Shown here: positions 13,221 to 25,239 of the stretch, one piece after another | Position numbering within the stretch: the first letter of the stretch is position 1 | Layout: each line of letters begins with the position of its first letter | Source of the DNA: Tenodera sinensis | Taxonomy: Eukaryota > Arthropoda > Insecta > Mantodea > Mantidae | Direction: 5' to 3' | Length of the DNA stretch: 64,000 bases | Assembly (NCBI GenBank): GCA_030765045.1 | Contig: CM060964.1 | Coordinates: forward strand, 153,848,490 to 153,912,489 | Made by a program: the position numbers and the translations under genes | The notes under the pieces: model-generated | What the model was told of the DNA's origin: nothing | The model's database searches: none | What the model saw: the letters and a program-made list of their open reading frames with translations, nothing else

Positions 13221-13560
13221 ATATATAAATTTATGCATACTTAAATGCGTAATAAAATATGTTTAAAATCTATTTTTATTTGTTTAAACATAAGCATTAA
13301 TCAACCAAACATGTCTTATGTCCATAAGATTTTCAATTAAATGTTTAATATATGTATGTAGGATTTGTGTGCTCATATGCTCGTTTGATCTAGCACACAG
13401 TAATGTTTAACATTGGTTAATAAGAACATTTTGAATAATTCATTGAGCAAAATATCTAATACACAAATAGAAGATTATACATAAATAAATTACATATATA
13501 AAATAAGGTTATGGCTCTTTAATTTCTAGGTTACATTTTTAACTAAATTAACTTTGTGTG
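13221..13560. other. No gene seen
   Basis: AT-rich sequence between the transposon end and the Polinton pieces. No coding stretch is supported. Confidence 0.5.
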
Positions 13561-14700
13561 ATATCTGATGTGTATGGCATTTGACCAGCGAACGTATATG
13601 ACTACAAGTGTTGCTAGCAATGTCTGCACTTCTGTAATGAAACTGTTAGTCCCTCAGTTGCTTTACAACCCCTTCCCCATATCCACTGTGCAAAGGTGGA
13701 GGGGAATATGGGCGGGGCAAAGTGAAAAGACCCTGTCACACGATAAAAATTTGCTGGTGTATTTTTAATGTCCCTAATTGTACCAAATGTGGAAAAGGTT
13801 TATAAAGAATTAATCACAAGTGGCACAAGCTGATGTGTGGTCAATTTTTTGAGTGCAAGAATTGTGGTGACATTTACGCTACTGAGTGTTGGTGAGATTT
13901 ACATGAAGAACTCTGTGAAGCAGCTATGAGCGTCCAGAAAATCAAAATCAAGCTTAGCATACATATATTATTGCTAATGGTCCGTAATGAAGAGGATATC
14001 AAAGACAGAATATGAAATGACTTTTCAAGATTGTCTTAAATCATATTTCATTCAGCGTGAAACATATCAGGATCTGAATACATATCTCCAGCAATCCAAG
14101 CATCGGATACTTCAAGCATTAAAGAAAGAACCGAGAGTTCATAAAAGTGTTAAAATTAACATCATAGCTGAATGTCGTTTCGTTAATGCTGTTGGTGACA
14201 TCACTGATGAAACGTTTAAAACACGTAACCATCCCGTGTTTTTAGAAAGTGACTTGGATGCTATCTTGGAGGCGAAATTCAAGAAACTTTCTACTGAGAT
14301 GGAGGAGTCTCAGCTGAAGGGCAGTAATTGGGCCTTATTAGGTGTTGATGGTGTCCGACTTCATATTAATAAGTTCAACCCACTTCGAGGGAGCAGCTAT
14401 CTTCAGCTACCACCATCTATTGGAGCAAAGGAGGTGTGTATATATCCTCAGAACTACGATGAAAAATGCTTCTGTATGCTGTGCCCGCTAGATTCGTTCA
14501 AAAGGTTACCCAGCGTGTTAGCAAGTATAATCTTCAAGGTAAGTACTTCACCTGCATTACGTTTCCTACAAGCTTGACTGAAATCCCCAAATTTGAGGAA
14601 CTCAATAGTATGTCAATGTTTTCGGCTTGGATGAGAAGCATAATGTGTTCCCTATAAAGGTGGTTAATAAAGAACATAAGCCTGCAAATTTAAACCTTTG
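13561..14700 (+). pseudogene. polB: Polinton-type polB, N-terminal region
   Basis: The 196-codon open stretch 13987-14577 has the conserved N-terminal features of Polinton/Maverick polymerases: a KVNxxxxCxF-like block (KINIIAECRF), FKTRNHPVF, LKGSNWALLGVDGVRLHINK, FNPLRGSSYLQLPPSI and a D-x-KCF block. In a second frame, 14540-14660 continues with LTEIPKFEELNSMSMF, so a frameshift lies near 14560. Upstream, around 13790-13910, are Cys-rich zinc-finger-like blocks (C-x2-C, C-x2-C) with stops. Exonuclease and polymerase motifs are not here. They appear, same strand and in order, from 17.98 kb and 27.1 kb onward. Confidence 0.72.
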
Positions 14701-14984
14701 TTGCCTAAAGTAAATAATGTGAATCTGTATAATGCTGATGTGCTGAATCTGAATTTTCTATCTGTTTGCTTCTATCACGTAAGGTTTTATTGCGAAATCA
14801 CTATATATGTATTGTAGAATAAAGTGAATTTGACCACAAACTTTCTCATTATACCTTTTTATTTCAAATTAAAACAATATATAATATGCAGAACTTATTG
14901 AAATTATGTGTATGGTTATTCATACATGTCACTAGTGTGCTTTTGTTCGGTTTTGTCTTATTTACTTTACTTTTGGAATGCATC

Positions 14985-17470
14985 ACACACAATTTATACC
15001 CCTTGCTTCTTAGTTGAGAAAGTCCTATTCCTTTTACGTTTGTCTTCAGGTATTTCGCATTTAAACATCCAACAATAGTCAGCAAGCATGCTTATTCTCC
15101 AGCATCCCTCGTACCTCCTTTCGAACTCCTGCATATTCTTGTGAAATACTTTGCCTTGCTCTTCACTCAAAAATCCTAGACTTGCGGGGAAATAGATGCG
15201 AAAACAGGAAATAAATTTTCACACTCAAGTTACGGCCAAGTTCCTTATATGCATCAAGGATGTTAGCTACGATGTTTTGGTATTTGGGATCCTTGTTGTT
15301 TTAGCAAGAACTTTTGGAACTCCATTGTGCTTTCTCCTTTTAATCCAGTGTTTTTGAATGCTACATCAGACACTGATTTTCTTATATCAGGACCATTAGG
15401 TATCCTTTTAATTTTGCTTCAGAGAGAAGAGGGAATTTCTCACATATATATTAGAAGCAGCCTCTTTCCTTATTTAAAGCCTTCACAAACTGTTTCATTA
15501 AGCCAAGCTTAATGTGGCGAGCTGGCAGCACAACGTTAGGACTCACAAGGCTTTGGCACACAACATTCTTAAGAGCCGACTTCCAAATTTTCTCGAAGTG
15601 GCCAGTCTTTCTTGGTCCAGTGATTAACTTGTGCCCTGCTATCCCATAGGCAAAGAAAACATGAAAATTTAGTAAACCCACATTGTTGACCCATCAGCAC
15701 ACTAATAACTTTAAAATCGCCACAAGCTAGCCAGTTGTATTCGCTGTAATTTACTTGCAATAACATCAGTTGCAAATCTGTATATGATTCTTTGAAGATA
15801 ACTGAATAGGCAACAGGCACCGAACCAAAAACCTTTCCGTTATGTAGGAAGACACCCTTTCTAACTTCGCTTTGAAGCACCAATGAACAGTCTCCATTCC
15901 CTTGGGTCATAGTTTTAGAATAAGTTCTTTTGCATTATTGCAATATACAATATAGCCATCTTCAGGGAAAAAGGGTTTAAACTGTCTTTCACGTTATCGG
16001 TACCAATAGAATGTCTTCTTTTCTTGGAGTCTAGAGCCTAACAACACAACTCTTTAGAATGGGCCAGTTCCCTCACTAAGTCATTTTATTCATTCTGGTT
16101 AAAACACTCAGTTCTGTAGCAGACGATTCTGGTATATAGTCACTGTTACCCTTCATAATTTCCCCCTCTTCTCCATCAGATTTGCATGAAAATTAATCAA
16201 GATTTTCTGGTCGCACAGGGATTGGTACGTCGGGCTCATGGGGTACAGGTAAAATGGCTGACCGTACGACTGGATACACAATTTGCTTTTTACTTTCTCT
16301 ACTGGTAAGTAGGGGAAGTATTGTATTCCACCCAAAAATTTTATGTCGAGATTTCACCGGAAATATGTTTTGAGACCTCCTGAGTCCAAAAAAACCATTT
16401 TTAGAAAAAGGTCTGTGTGTGTGTCTGTGGACAGCATAACTCAAAAAACGAAAAGTCGGTTAAAAACCAAAGTAGGTATTTAAGTTTAACGTCTTTCAAG
16501 GATGCAACACAAAGATTTTGAAGAAAATAGTCCCACCCTAAACCACCCTTTACATGGAACATTTTTCGAAAATTTTGATTTTCTTGAAAATTGCTCTAAT
16601 GATTTTGATTAAAATGTCATGTTTGAGATATTTTGATGACAAATGAAATGTATATCTTGAATTTTCTGGCTATAGCCCCTGTAGTCATACTTACTCTGGA
16701 CAACTTTTGCATAACTGGTAAACCATTAGAGATAGACCAAATCATACTATACAAAAAACGTAGATCTTGCTAAAATACACAACTTAGGTCGGAACAAATT
16801 TGCTTGTAGAGTGAACCAATTTGGAGATATTCCTTGTTATGTGTGTCAGTTTCGGAAAACTTAAAACTTTCGTGAAATAGAACATCGTTGTTCATTTTTT
16901 ATATGTTAAGTGTGCAAAGAGAACGAAATCTCAAAGCTTTAAAAGATTTGACTATCGCACAAAGCCTACTGTATTCTAATGTTCCCTTTGCACCTACAAG
17001 GAAATAAGCAATAAGATACAAATGTTCATCTAAACTAACAAGATGATATAGGAATGAGTTTGTAAGAGTGGTTACTACAAGAGTAGAGAAAGTCATGTGA
17101 GTGCAACACATCAGATTTTTATTTTTAGAATTGCACCCCTTCACATCTCACAAACAGAAGTACCAGTCATTACTATGGTTCGTCTGCTCTCTCCAAACCA
17201 TTGGTATTCCAAAAGATAGTGTCTGTCTTCTGCCGTTGATCCAATGACGAAGTTCTTCAATGCATGCTCTACACATTTTGTGCGGTGCCCAAGCTTTGCT
17301 TTGGTCTCCAAGTTTGATTCCAAAGTAGGCAAGATATGATTTTTTTTACAAAATCTGTAATATTAGGCCTATGCTTAGGCAATGTGTTTTTCCCACAAAT
17401 ATAACAAGAGTGGTCTGGATCATTTATACATGAGCGATGTGATATGTTAAATACTTTCGTATTGAACTAA
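14985..17470 (-). pseudogene. TE-encoded protein of unplaced family, split and decayed
   Basis: Minus-strand blocks in order: a zinc-finger-like N-terminus (CYICGK then NITDFVKK, about 17430-17330), KSLGTA/MVWRE-type blocks to about 17110, an insertion, then YPVVRSAILPVPHEPDVPIP (about 16270-16195), DGYIVYC-like and S-K-x-S-x-K-A blocks, CGDFKVISVLMGQQCGFTKF with CLCLWDSR (about 15760-15620), LPARHIKLGLMKQFVKAL (about 15535-15470) and a C-terminal EGCWRISMLADYCW-like end (about 15100-15030). I recognise this block series as a frequent repeat-borne protein of arthropods and cnidarians. I cannot give its superfamily. Multiple stops and shifts show it is inactive. Confidence 0.6.
16290..17118 (+). 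repeat. Dispersed non-coding repeat inserted in the TE gene
   Basis: It breaks the minus-strand gene between its KNKNL-like and KQIVYPVV blocks. ACTTTCTCTACT lies near the left end (16292-16303) and its complement near the right (17083-17094). Related copies on the opposite strand are at about 53.98-55.2 kb and, partially, 7.12-7.26 kb. Shared landmarks include TTTACATGGAACATTTTTCG-like, CTTGAATTTTCTG and AACTGGTAAACC-TAGAGATAGA blocks. Whether it is a MITE or a retained TE intron is open. The copy at 54 kb shares the repeat but not the coding flank, which favours an independent element. Confidence 0.7.
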
Positions 17471-17984
17471 TAGATCACAACATTCTACTCTATAATACAG
17501 TCTGAAACTGATTTCGTTTCCAGATGATACACAGAATAATGAAATGTGAGAGGAACTAGAATGGATGTGTGTGTGCATTCACAAAGATAAGAGTGCATCT
17601 ATCATCAAAGTGGCCAATATCTCCCACAAATAAACATACACTAATGGCAAAGTGGCACATTATCTTACTCTAAAGTCCTTACGTGCTCGCACCCCATATC
17701 AAATAAGAAACATTCGGTGCCTTCAGTTTTTACTATAAACAACCTTAAAAGTATTTTAAATACATTTTCTCTTCAAATCCTGACGTAATAAAACCACACA
17801 TGTTAAAGTACTGCAGAATATATAACAAAGCTCTAAGTTCCTACAAACAAGAAACTCACACTATAAGGGAAAAAAAATAGTAAATAAAATAAAATGAAAA
17901 AAGTGGTCCGTGATAGGAACTTTCAGGCTTTGAATTTGATTTCAGCGTGCTAAAAATACCCCAGAAACATTCAAACTTTGGAGG
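17471..17984. other. No gene seen
   Basis: No recognised coding or repeat structure in this stretch. Confidence 0.5.
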
Positions 17985-18101
17985 GAGGAATTTCATCGCA
18001 GGCTAGTGGAATTAACTGAACATCGGGACCTGTTACTAATAAGTGATGATAGTGGTAGGAATCACTATGTCTATATCAAGAACTTTCAGAAGCTTATCCG
18101 T

Positions 18102-18139
<38 letters not shown>

Positions 18140-18253
18140 GTCAGCATGGGCGAAGCAGTTTGAAAAAATTGGAGAACCATAAAGAAATGTCTGGACAAAT
18201 TTTTTGTTTAAAATTAATGTCCTCCAACGTTGTCATATCGGACGGTGGGACAA
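17985..18253 (+). pseudogene. polB: Polinton-type polB, middle fragment
   Basis: Translation gives LTEHRDLLLISDDSGRNHYV then YIKNFQKLIRQ, which is the segment just before the zinc-finger and exonuclease region of Polinton polymerases (typical pattern LLLI-x(n)-HYVLIKNFSRLL). A run of about 30 A interrupts it, then SSLKKLENHKEMSGQ fits the following region. It ends at about 18253, where the large hAT appears to begin (CAGGGTGCTGCTAGG). It partly overlaps in content the end of the 14.7 kb fragment, so it could be the same gene with a local rearrangement, or another copy. Confidence 0.55.
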
Positions 18254-18479
18254 CAGGGTGCTGCTAGGATAGTTATGCCTAGTAAGAACTATCGTTAGAT
18301 TCAAAAACATTGAAAGGATGCTGAAACTGTCATATGTAGATCTCAGATTTCAGGCTGTTAAAAATCATCATTTATGCACCTAAATGAGGTTTTAAACACT
18401 TTAAAATAGGTCCTAAAATGTCATTTTAGATTCTTTAAATTTTGTAGAATTTGGACAGATAATTGTGTATTAATAACTA

Positions 18480-18860
18480 TATATCATGGATTGTTTTAGA
18501 AGATCCACTAGGCATTCTAAATTAGAGAAAATTAGAAATACAACTATTAGACAAAAAATGAATGTTAATGATACATTATTAGATTTTGTAAAATACAAAC
18601 AATTGGAATGGTATGGTCATACACGTAGAATGATGGAAACAAGATTGCCGAGACAAGTTTTGGAATGGATTCCACCAGGGAGAGGAAAGAGGGGAAGACC
18701 GCGGAAAACCTGGATAGATGATATAAGGAGTAGTATGAAGGAGAAGAATTTAGAAGAGCAGGATTGGGAAATAAGAGAAGAATGGAGGAAGAAGATACGT
18801 ACTTAAACACTTTGGATACAGGAAGATGTGATCTCACATTGTAAACCTGTTGATAAATAA
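18480..18860 (+). mobile_element. 5'-truncated RTE-type LINE, 3' end of the RT gene
   Basis: An open stretch of 106 codons (18486-18806) reads FRRSTRHSKLEKIRNTTIRQ, LEWYGHTRRMMETRLPRQVL and PPGRGKRGRPRKTWIDDIRS. This is the C-terminal end of endonuclease-reverse transcriptase proteins of RTE-like LINEs. A TAAATAA-rich tail follows. ATTAATAACTA flanks the insert on both sides (18469-18479 and 18861-18871), so it is a bona fide target-primed insertion truncated at its 5' end. It lies in the 3' part of the hAT. Confidence 0.85.
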
Positions 18861-19606
18861 ATTAATAACTAAGAAGTTACACCAGAATTTGCATATATGT
18901 TAAATTATATAGCAAAAATTAACAATACGGATAGAAACAATTTTGATTACCACAACCAGTAAGTGTTTATTGTCCTTAAAAGAACATACATTTGCAAAAT
19001 ATACATTAATACTTTTTTTTCTCCGTAAGAGAAATCCCAGATAAAATGACAGTCCAATGAGGTTAACAATTTATAACAGAACAATACAATGGAAGAAAAA
19101 GACATTTGCTACACAAATAAAATGTTCCGTTTTTTATTTCAGCTTTTAAATTTTTTTAAATCTGAATTATTAATTGTTACAGCATTTTGTGCCCTATTTA
19201 GAATTGAGGAGCGTTTTTTCAAAAACTCGATAGATGCAAAATTTTACAAAATTGGGTTATATATCATATCGGCATAATTTTGACCTTCTGCATCGTTCTG
19301 TGAAATCATATTTTGCAAAATTCGATTCTTGTCCTGTGTAGAAGCTAGGGAATATTAGCAGTTTTTTCAAAACTCGACAGATACACTTGCTCTGTTAAAG
19401 CAAAGGTCGATAGATGCAATTTTATGATTTTATGATCCAGAGTGTAGCAACCTGAATTCTATGAAACGCATGTTAGCATTGACTGCCATCTCACCGTTGC
19501 GATTCTTGGAATTCCCAATCATTTCTGCAAGCTTTGTACACTGCTGCATCGTTGGCAATAACTGCGAACTCAGATTGTGCGCTTGGATTTCACATTCATT
19601 CTGCAA

Positions 19607-19874
19607 CTTTTTTTTTTTTTTTTTTTTTGTTCCATTTATATCCTGCCTTTAACTGCAGAGGTCATATCTGCAGCCTTGCCTATTGGCAATGTTGTTATGC
19701 ATTTAACAGTGGGTTTTTCGGTCTTTGGGGGTTTTTATACGTTGAATTCACACACACATTCACACTTTCATTCATACTTCCAGACTCAGGGAAGGATGAA
19801 GAATAATCTTGGCTGGAGAAAAATTCCTACCCCCGGGAATCGAACACGGGACCCCTTGAACAGCAGGCAGGTGC
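19607..19874 (-). mobile_element. tRNA-derived SINE (minus strand) inside copy A
   Basis: On the minus strand a B-box-bearing head (GTTCGATTCCCGG, about 19853-19841) leads to a poly(A) tail at 19628-19608. TTCTGCAA occurs at both sides (19599-19606 and 19875-19882), a candidate target duplication. The A-box part is weak, so the copy may be 5' truncated. A degenerate relative lies at about 61.81-61.96 kb. Confidence 0.65.
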
Positions 19875-19949
19875 TTCTGCAAGCTTTGTTATACTTGCAT
19901 GGCATTTTTATTCTTAGTTGAGACACTGCACTGTACTATGCACAATGGA

Positions 19950-20640
19950 CAGGAGCTCAGATTGTGAAACTGTACCAGTCGTAGAATGCATGGGAGGTAG
20001 GAATTGCAAAACAAGGAAAGGAAATCAAAATGCAAGTCAAGGAAAGCTTATACTCCAGCAATTACATGTTCACATGGTCTCGAGTGCACTCCACGAAATC
20101 CTAAAAGGGGCATAAGCACTGGATGCAGCTGGTTTGACTTGTAATGATATAAGTGGATTTTACCAACACCTTTCCGTGCTCAACAAAATAGATCAAGATA
20201 AATTCCTTACAAAATATATGAGTATTACATCTCCTAATCGCAGAGTGGGAATAAAGAGGCTGCAAATAGAAAACAGACTGTTAGTATTAAATACAGTGTG
20301 AGAACTAATGATGGCTGAGTATTGTCAGTATGCGGTGCAAGCTTCCAAGGAATCACAGGGGTGTGAAAAGATAGATTATCTCTCCTGGCTAGAAAATTTC
20401 ACTTGTCTGGGAATGCTCCAAAGGAAACCAGAGGAGGTGACAGAACAGGAATATTACAGAAGGGCATTACTGCTGTTACAAAGCAAGACACTAAGAAGTA
20501 CAGATGTAGAGAAAGCCACTATGAAAGAGCAAAATCAAGGAGAGGATATTGACCTGCAGAACTTAATATCAGAAAAATGTGGACCAACTTTTGCAATGAA
20601 AGAAGATTAAGGAACCTACCGGTCTGCTCATTGTCAAAAT
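19950..20640 (+). pseudogene. Transposase-like protein remnant of the GAGGAGC element (copy A)
   Basis: Blocks in shifting frames match copy B: FYQHLSVLNKIDQDKFLTKY (about 20163-20220), then VCGASFQGITGV, KDRLSLLARKFHLSGNAPKE and TRGG (about 20325-20440), and LPAELNIRKMW past a frame change. An alternative frame reads as an open stretch of 100 codons (20308-20610) but is a shadow. The superfamily is uncertain, as for copy B. Together the two copies define the coding strand of the element (plus) and its order: an N-terminal SFYxL-type domain, then the CxxSF...RLSLLARK domain. Confidence 0.6.
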
Positions 20641-21523
20641 ATAAAAACATTTTACAACTTCTTCAATCTTTCATTCCATACACCACACACTGACACATAC
20701 TGAACCTGCAAAATGGGACTGATGAAGATTAAGACAGAGGCAGATGTGGAAAAGAGAAACCAACTAAGAACCATGTACAGACTGCACAAGCACTAATAAA
20801 GGTCAAAGGTTACTTATTCATATTGTTTGAAATTTCTTTGTGTGTATTCAATATGCTTGTTATATAAATAAAATAAAATATATTGTTATTGTGAATGTAG
20901 CAGTACTTAGTTTCCAAGTTTATACCTAATAAAATAATCCTTATAAACATTAATATGTTGGTTGTATAGTACATTATGTATTATAAAGAGGTGAAAATAA
21001 AGAAAAAATAATAATCATCTTTCTAATTGCTGCTCAATGGCAAACATTCGTTTTCACTAGCATCAGAGGTATGACCATTTTCACCTACCTCAAAAAGAGT
21101 TGCTATAAAATAAGACTCACATCATCAACTCTTCTTTTTTCCATGATCATGTAATTGATTTTTCTGTATTATAAAAAGGTGAAAAATAAAAAAAAAAAAA
21201 TAAATACCTAAATAAAAAGCAACAAAAACAAAACTGACAAAAAATAACGAAACTTCATGTGTTAATTTCTTGCTCATGCAGAAAAGTTAATCAGTATCTA
21301 TCAGTTTTTGAAAAAAAACTGCATTTTCAAACTCCAAATTTGCACTAGTTAAACTATGCTATTTGTTTCTTTTCACATTCAATCAGACAGTTTCAGGAAG
21401 GAGAATTGAATGATTAATATAGTTGCTATACTAACCAATTAGTATTGCTAATAAATAGAAAAAACATTTTTCTCAAACGCATTTTGTGCATCTATTGAAT
21501 TTTGAAAAAACGCTCAATTGGCA

Positions 21524-22870
21524 TTACAATATATCACTATTAATTTTTCCAAATTTTCCGGCGTTAAAACTGCATCTTTTATCTGATAGAACCATTTTAT
21601 AAGCAGAAAAGGACCGTTCCACAGAAACTGAAGTGATTGGGGAATATTTAAATTTTGCTAAATTTGACATGTTAATTTGTGTTGACAGACCTTCATCCTC
21701 ACCATTCAGCACGTCGCACACATTTTTCAAAACAGAAAACCCAGCATTCTTTTTCATCAATGCACTCCAGTTATCTCTAACTTTGTCACCAACTATCCCC
21801 ACTACAGTATTTACTTTGGTTTCTACTTCCTTAATGATGCCAATTTGCTCGGGAAGGGACTTTCCTTTTGTTTAAGATTTGCAATGCAAGGCAGCAAGAA
21901 AGAAAATTGGACTGTACATAAACAATGTCTTTCTTTAGTGTGCTATCCTGCAATAGTTCTTTTACAACTTGCACACATGCCACATTGTCATCTGGCAATT
22001 GACTTATAGCACTAGCTACTTCTTCCAAATGTATGGCATAATACACGTCAATTCAGATGTCCCACTGAGTTCAGCTTCAGGAGGGAGGGGGACAGAAGGA
22101 ATTGTTTGTTGAAACAATGTTACTCTTGAAGGGGATTTACAGAAGACATTTTTCATGTTTGACACAAAACTTAACTTTGGCACTTTCATTTCGGATGGTT
22201 TCAGCAATTCTTTGTAATGCATGGGCAAAACAGGTAATGTGAAATACATTTGGATAAAAGGTTTTCAGGAAGAACTTTGGAATCATCAATTCCATCCGGG
22301 AAAAGTAACTGCAGATTCTTATTAACAAAATAAGCCATTGTTTCACTCTATCTAGTTGTTTTGAACACAGCAGATACTGCGATGAGGGTTCATGTGGATC
22401 CATTTTACCAACAATTATATTTCCCATATACCTCCCCACCACATCAGTGGTTTCGTCTACACACAACCAAATGCAGGAATGCCATATACTTTCGCAAATT
22501 GATTGCAGAGGGGGTCTCATGTAGAATTTAGACAATATTTTCCTAAAGTGGATTCAGATAAAATGGAATACTTGCAGTACTTCTGTAAGAATCCTTTGAA
22601 AATTGGATTCTGTACTACATTCTAAGGGATGTTAGCACATACCAAAGCTTTGCATACATCCATATTAAAACTAGTTTCACTTGTAGATGGAGGATGCTTG
22701 GTCAATAAAGTTTGTTTCTCTAATGTAGTCTGGGAAGCTCTAGTTTTATGGCCACTACCATTAATATGCTCATCAATATATTTATTTTCATGTGAAACCT
22801 GCACAAAAGAAATGGAGTCACAGTGCACAGGAATTTTGTGCCAAATACTGAAACACAATTTTGTTAGATG
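21524..22870 (-). pseudogene. hAT transposase, main part
   Basis: Minus-strand blocks: about 22858-22622 carries the N-terminal region after the BED-like start; 22535-22137 has SCIWLCVDETTDVVGRYMGN (catalytic Asp context), FYPNVFHITCFAHALQRIAE (the conserved C-x2-H block); 21802-21524 has the dimerisation end FKYSPITSVSVERSFSAYK followed by LSDKRCSF. This is a typical hAT order. Frameshifts separate the blocks, so it is inactive. The first exon-like start (MPEVKSSKSALIQQWIQN) lies at 25351-25250 beyond the piggyBac insertion. Confidence 0.85.
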
Positions 22871-22888
22871 TTTCTACAGGTTGATTAA

Positions 22889-25226
22889 CCTTTTCACTGC
22901 TACGGGCGAGATATCTCGGGTGCGGAAAGGCTTGCCAGCTGTGCTACGGGCGAGTTATCTCGGACGGAACTTTGAATACCGGGCATTTGCAAGGTTTTAT
23001 TCGTATAAGCATTTGAACAACACAGGGATGTAGTCTCATCTGTTGGGAAGCATGTGAACTACATTTCTGTTGTCACTCTGTACAGTAATGCCCTCTGCAG
23101 GGAAATATTTGAAGGGGGTGCAATGACACAGCTGCATGCACTTCCGACCACAGCTTGTTCACGTGATCGGCATGGCGTATTCAGGGTTTTCCAACTTAGT
23201 GAAAATGGCTTCTTCACATGGTGCGCGGTTGAACCTTAGTGATGGGGAAATGTTAAATGTTTTCGAGTCATTACCGTCAGATTTATCCGATATTTCGGAG
23301 TTTGCGGATAGCGACGACTTTGAACTGATGGATAATGGTGAAGATAGCAGTGAGAGTGAAAATGAACAACAGGTAATACCAACACAGGTGCTAAAGCGAG
23401 CATGAAAGGACATTTCATTCCAGTGGTGCTCTGGAAATTTTACTCCACGTGTGCGTGACTTCAACGAGGACATTTCAGGCATTTCTGTGAATATAGGGGA
23501 TAACTTCAGTGCATTGGATTATTTCCAGCTCTATTTCTCCCCTCATTTTGTTGAGAATATTGCTGAGGAAACTAATAAATATAAGTTCCTCATTCAGAAA
23601 GAACAGCCATCTCCCAGCTCTCGTCTTCAGAAGTGGAAGGATGTGACAAAAGAAGAATTGTACGTCTTTTTCGGTATTACTCTGCTTATGGCCAGGGTAA
23701 AAAAGTTAACAATTGCAGAAAGCTGGTCAAAACATCCTCTTCTTGCCACCCCACAGTTTACGAACTACATGTCTCGGGATAGATATCTTCTCATTTTGCG
23801 TGTGTTGCATTTCAGTGGTAATGACAACCAAGCTCAGGGAGAAAGACTTTATAAACTGAAACCAGTAGTAGATCACCTCCGAAATGTTTTCAGTGAAGTG
23901 TTTACCCCCTTTCGTGACATTTGCATTGACGAAAGCCTTGTACTTTTCAAGGGGCGCCTGCAATTTTTACAATATATTCCATCCTAACGACACAGGTTTG
24001 GAATAAAACTGTTTGTGATGTGTGACTGTGAAACGGATACGTTGTTGACTTTATAGTATACACAGGAGCAACTACAGACATAATTCCGGAGCGTGAATTT
24101 GGAGTTTCCAGGGCAGTAGTCCAGACATTCATAAATAAATATCTGCACAAAGGGCACAATGTTTGGCTGGATAACTGGTATTCCAGTCCTCTCCTTTATG
24201 ATTGGCTTCACAGGAATGGCACTAATGCTTGTGGTACAGTAAGAAAAAACACCAGTAAGAAAACCACAATGTGTAATGAACTACAACAGGAACATGGGTG
24301 CAGTGGATAGATCAGATATGATTCTAAGTTCTCTTCATTGTCTTAGAAAGTCACTAAAATGGTACAGAAAATTCTTCTTTCACCTATTGGATATTGTCAT
24401 ACTAAATTCCCAGACGCTGTACAATGTAAAAACTGGCAAGAACATCTCATTGGCTGAATTCCAAATTTCACTAATTACAGAAATTTTTCAGAAATACTAT
24501 ACGCTAAGACCTACCACTACATCAGGAAGACCATCATCAGGTGACCAACCTCTATGGTTGACAGAAAGGCATTTTCCTTCCAGTGTACCACCCACCCCAA
24601 AGAAAGCAAATCCCACGAGGCAATGCTATGTCTGCTCCAACACATCTTTAGGAGAGAAGAAGCGAAGGGAAAGCAGGTATATGTGTGCCAAATGTGGCGT
24701 TGGCTTGTATGTAACACCCTGTTTTGAAAAATATCACATGCTTTTAAATTTCTGAGTTGCTGTGCAAAGAAGCGTGTAAGAAAATGTGCAAATGCACTGC
24801 GTGAAATGCTTTTTTTCCCCCAAACATTTTTCACATGTATTTTAACTGTTCTTGTTTGGACATCCCTAAGTATGAAGTCAAGTGAAAAATGTGTAAGTGC
24901 AAATATATAATCAATATTTTTATTTTGCAAGTAACAAACCAGTGCATTGACGTTACATAATGCCAGACAGAAAAATGTATACTAGTGGCCCCTTGTGGAC
25001 AGCCCTGTGTTGCGAGTGTTGCATATGCTTCCCAGCATATAATTTAAAAATGACAATTATTACAATGTGGATTATCAAGGACAGTCTACTTATCTGAGGT
25101 GAGTTTCTATGTCATTTACAATAGTTTTTCATGGCATTATCAGTATTTTTCAAATGTTTATGTTTTCTGAAAATAACTTAGCATGGAGGGGTTTGCCCAG
25201 GTACTGATATGTCAGCAGTGAAAAGG
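22889..25226 (+). mobile_element. piggyBac element (2,338 bp)
   Basis: The left end is CCTTTTCACTGCT preceded by TTAA (22885-22888). The right end is AGCAGTGAAAAGG followed by ATAA (25227-25230), a one-base decay of TTAA. Just inside the left end the block GCTACGGGCGAG-TATCTCGG occurs twice (22900 and 22940 regions), possible transposase binding sites. The element interrupts the N-terminal coding part of the hAT. Confidence 0.9.
23192..24755 (+). pseudogene. piggyBac transposase (PGBD4-like), lightly damaged
   Basis: The N-terminal acidic region (23203-23405, many Asp/Glu/Ser) is followed after a TGA by the DDE_Tnp_1_7 core. Conserved blocks: DYFQLYFSPHFVENIAEETN, ITLLMARVKKLTIAESWSKH, CIDESLVLFKGRL (first catalytic Asp, about 23925), FVMCDCETD (second Asp, about 24020), WLDNWYSSPLLYDWL in another frame (third Asp, about 24170) and MGAVDRSDMI (about 24295). 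A Cys-rich C-terminus follows (CYVCSN, MCAKCGVGLY, CFEKYH). Stops at about 23402 and 23985 and frameshifts near 24030 and 24240 inactivate it. All catalytic Asp codons remain. Confidence 0.88.
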
Positions 25227-25239
25227 ATAAGTATGAAAA

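Larger units (their letters stand above)
19206..21515 (+). mobile_element. DNA transposon copy A with GAGGAGC termini and 4 bp target duplication
   Basis: The left end is GAGGAGCGTTTTTTCAAAAA. The right end is the complement of GAGCGTTTTTTCAAAATTC, lacking one GAG. AATT flanks both sides (19202-19205 and 21516-21519). The interruption of the hAT is exact: the hAT transposase stop lies only a few bases beyond the right flank. The internal region is decayed and partly deleted relative to a full-length element. Copy B is at 9402-13220. Confidence 0.8.

Noticed and set aside
15569..15910. Host gene on the minus strand
   Set aside because: The sequence matches a TE-borne protein series that continues over stops on both sides.
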